A stretch of 7,268 nucleotides of DNA, from the NCBI GenBank assembly GCA_947565475.1, contig CANOGI010000110.1, forward strand, positions 1 to 7,268, in the 5' to 3' direction. The stretch comes from an uncultured Eubacteriaceae bacterium. Its GTDB lineage: Bacteria > Bacillota > Clostridia > Lachnospirales > CAG-274. Shown here one piece after another: positions 5,785 to 7,268 of this stretch. The translations under genes and the position numbers were made by a program. Under the pieces are notes generated by a model. The model saw only the letters and a list, made by a program, of their open reading frames with translations. It was not told the origin of the DNA and searched no databases. How positions within the stretch are numbered: the stretch's first letter is position 1; each line of letters opens with the position of its first letter.

Positions 5785-7268
5785 TTATTTTTTCATCGTC
5801 ATCTCAAGGATTTTATTGCTTCTTGAGATAAACTCAGCCATCTTTTCCATTTCAAGAGGTTTATGGCTCATAACGGCCAAATCATAAATCTGCCTGCAAA
5901 TAAGCTCAACATCGTCTTTTCTGCCTTCGTCGTCGGAAATTTCCGAGAGAAGTTTAACAACATTGTTGTTGCTGTTTAAAACCAGCGTTTCATCAACAGG
6001 CATAGCCCCGAAGTTCATACCGTACATACTGCTCATTTCCCGCATTCTTCTTGACTGCTCACTGAGCTGAACAACTCCGGAAACGTCATAAGCCTTTAGA
6101 CTCTCAACCTTCACTTTAAGGTCGTCTTTTTTAAGTATTTCTTTAAACACACCCTCAAATTTCTCCGTAAGCTTTTTATCATCGTCGCTTTCCTCGTTTT
6201 TAAGAGCGTCCGCTATATCTGAGTCAATTCTTGAGAAACTCACACCGCTGTTATACATTTCCACAGACGACATAAAAGGATTGTCAAGCCTTGTATCTAA
6301 TATAACCGCCTCCATGCCAATATCCTCAAACATTTTAACATACTGCGCCTGCTGGTTTTTGTCCGTGACATAAAATACTTTATTCTCGTGTTTTTCCTTG
6401 TTTCTGTCAAGATACTCCGATAAAGTCACATAGTCGTCCTTTGTTGTCTTAAATAAAAGAGAATCTTTAACCTTGTCATAAAACTCTTTTTCCCTCAAAC
6501 ATCCATATTTAATAAACTGACTTATATCGTCCCAAAACTTCTCATATTCCTCTCTTTCCTTTTTAAAAAGACTGTTAAGCTTGTCCGCCACTTTTTTCGT
6601 AATATAGCTTGACATTTTCGTAACATATCCGTCGTTTTGAAGAAAACTTCTTGAGACGTTAAGAGGTAAATCAGGACAATCGATAGTTCCTTTTAAAAGG
6701 AGTAAAAACTCCGGTATAACTTCTTTTATGTTGTCGGCGATAAATACCTGGTTATTATATAGTTTAACTTGTCCCTCTATAGAATCAAGCTCGTGTTTAA
6801 GCTTTGGAAAATATAAAATACCTTTAAGCCTGAAAGGATAGTCCATATTCAGGTGAATCCAGAAAAGAGGGTCGTTAAAGTCGGTAAACACCTGATGATA
6901 AAATTCCTTATATTCCTCATCTGTACAGTCTTTAGGCTGTTTAAGCCATAAAGGATTTGTTTTGTTTATAGGCTCCGGCTTTTTCGGTTCTTCTATAACG
7001 TCGTCGTTTTCTTCGCCATCCGATTTCGCTTCCGCTTTTTTCTCGCTTTCTTTTTTAATTTCCTCCATATCCTCAAAATAAATCTCAATAGGCATAAAAT
7101 AGCAGTATTTAGCTAAAACCTCTTTGATTTTGTAAGGATTTAAAAAATCTTTTCCGTCTTCGCCTATATAAAGAGTGATTACCGTACCTCTGTCGGCCTT
7201 ATCGCTCTCGTCAAGCTCAAATTCCACCCCGCCGTCGCAAATCCACTTAGCGGCTTTTGCTCCGTCCT
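5785..7268 (-). CDS. htpG: Hsp90-family chaperone HtpG, C-terminal 493 residues (5' end outside window)
   Basis: The minus-strand frame is open from the right edge to TAA at 5787-5785 and encodes the last 493 residues of an ATP-driven cytosolic chaperone. The visible part starts at the end of the N-terminal ATPase domain (DGAKAAKWICDGGVEFEL, then the RGTVITLY strand). A charged linker follows (about residues 64-100, rich in Glu, Lys and Asp), then the middle domain (NPLWLKQPKDCTDEEYKEFY, FNDPLFWIHLN). Next is the conserved loop LPLNVSR (about 200-206), whose Arg contacts ATP in Hsp90 proteins and is intact here, and last the C-terminal dimerisation domain. About 130-150 residues with the nucleotide-binding motifs lie beyond the window. 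The linker is longer than in E. coli HtpG. The gene is convergent to the efflux operon and not functionally tied to it by anything seen. Its promoter is not in the window. Confidence 0.95.
   Translation of the reverse strand, partial: DGAKAAKWICDGGVEFELDESDKADRGTVITLYIGEDGKDFLNPYKIKEVLAKYCYFMPIEIYFEDMEEIKKESEKKAEAKSDGEENDDVIEEPKKPEPINKTNPLWLKQPKDCTDEEYKEFYHQVFTDFNDPLFWIHLNMDYPFRLKGILYFPKLKHELDSIEGQVKLYNNQVFIADNIKEVIPEFLLLLKGTIDCPDLPLNVSRSFLQNDGYVTKMSSYITKKVADKLNSLFKKEREEYEKFWDDISQFIKYGCLREKEFYDKVKDSLLFKTTKDDYVTLSEYLDRNKEKHENKVFYVTDKNQQAQYVKMFEDIGMEAVILDTRLDNPFMSSVEMYNSGVSFSRIDSDIADALKNEESDDDKKLTEKFEGVFKEILKKDDLKVKVESLKAYDVSGVVQLSEQSRRMREMSSMYGMNFGAMPVDETLVLNSNNNVVKLLSEISDDEGRKDDVELICRQIYDLAVMSHKPLEMEKMAEFISRSNKILEMTMKK

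Noticed and set aside
5684..5887. Plus-strand open frame of 67 codons running into htpG
   Set aside because: It begins in the palindrome and overlaps the conserved C-terminus of htpG antisense; it has no ribosome site and a composition reflecting AT-rich noncoding DNA.

Overview
The window is AT-rich DNA from what looks like a low-GC Firmicute, most likely an anaerobic member of the Clostridia. The grounds are heavy use of ATA, AAA and GAA codons, strong purine-rich Shine-Dalgarno sites, TTG starts, a dockerin-type calcium-binding C-terminus at the left edge, and a Hsp90 of the clostridial type. No species is claimed.

Layout. Bases 1-132 are the 3' end of a gene whose product ends in a type I dockerin repeat; a strong hairpin terminator follows (161-198). 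A promoter with near-consensus -35 and extended -10 (225-253) and a palindromic TetR-type operator just downstream of it (269-286) open a tight three-gene operon on the + strand: a TetR-family repressor (320-856), a lipoprotein RND/HlyD-type adaptor (858-2258) and an RND-family inner-membrane efflux pump (2248-5289). The genes are 1 bp apart and then overlap by 11 bp, so translation is probably coupled. The repressor most likely controls its own operon and is released by a pump substrate.

Bases 5290-5784 form a 495-bp spacer between convergent genes. It holds two small hairpins, a 153-bp element bounded by 22-bp inverted repeats, and an 83-bp AT-rich long palindrome that may serve as a two-way terminator. 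The right end (5785-7268, minus strand) is the C-terminal three quarters of an HtpG (Hsp90) chaperone whose N-terminal ATPase domain starts outside the window.

The two points most worth a second look are the adaptor's unusually long alpha-hairpin, in which each arm carries a two-heptad (14-residue) tandem repeat at about the same distance from the tip, and the structured intergenic element, which looks like a dispersed non-autonomous repeat. I found no clearly new multi-gene system: the core is a recognisable regulated efflux operon.
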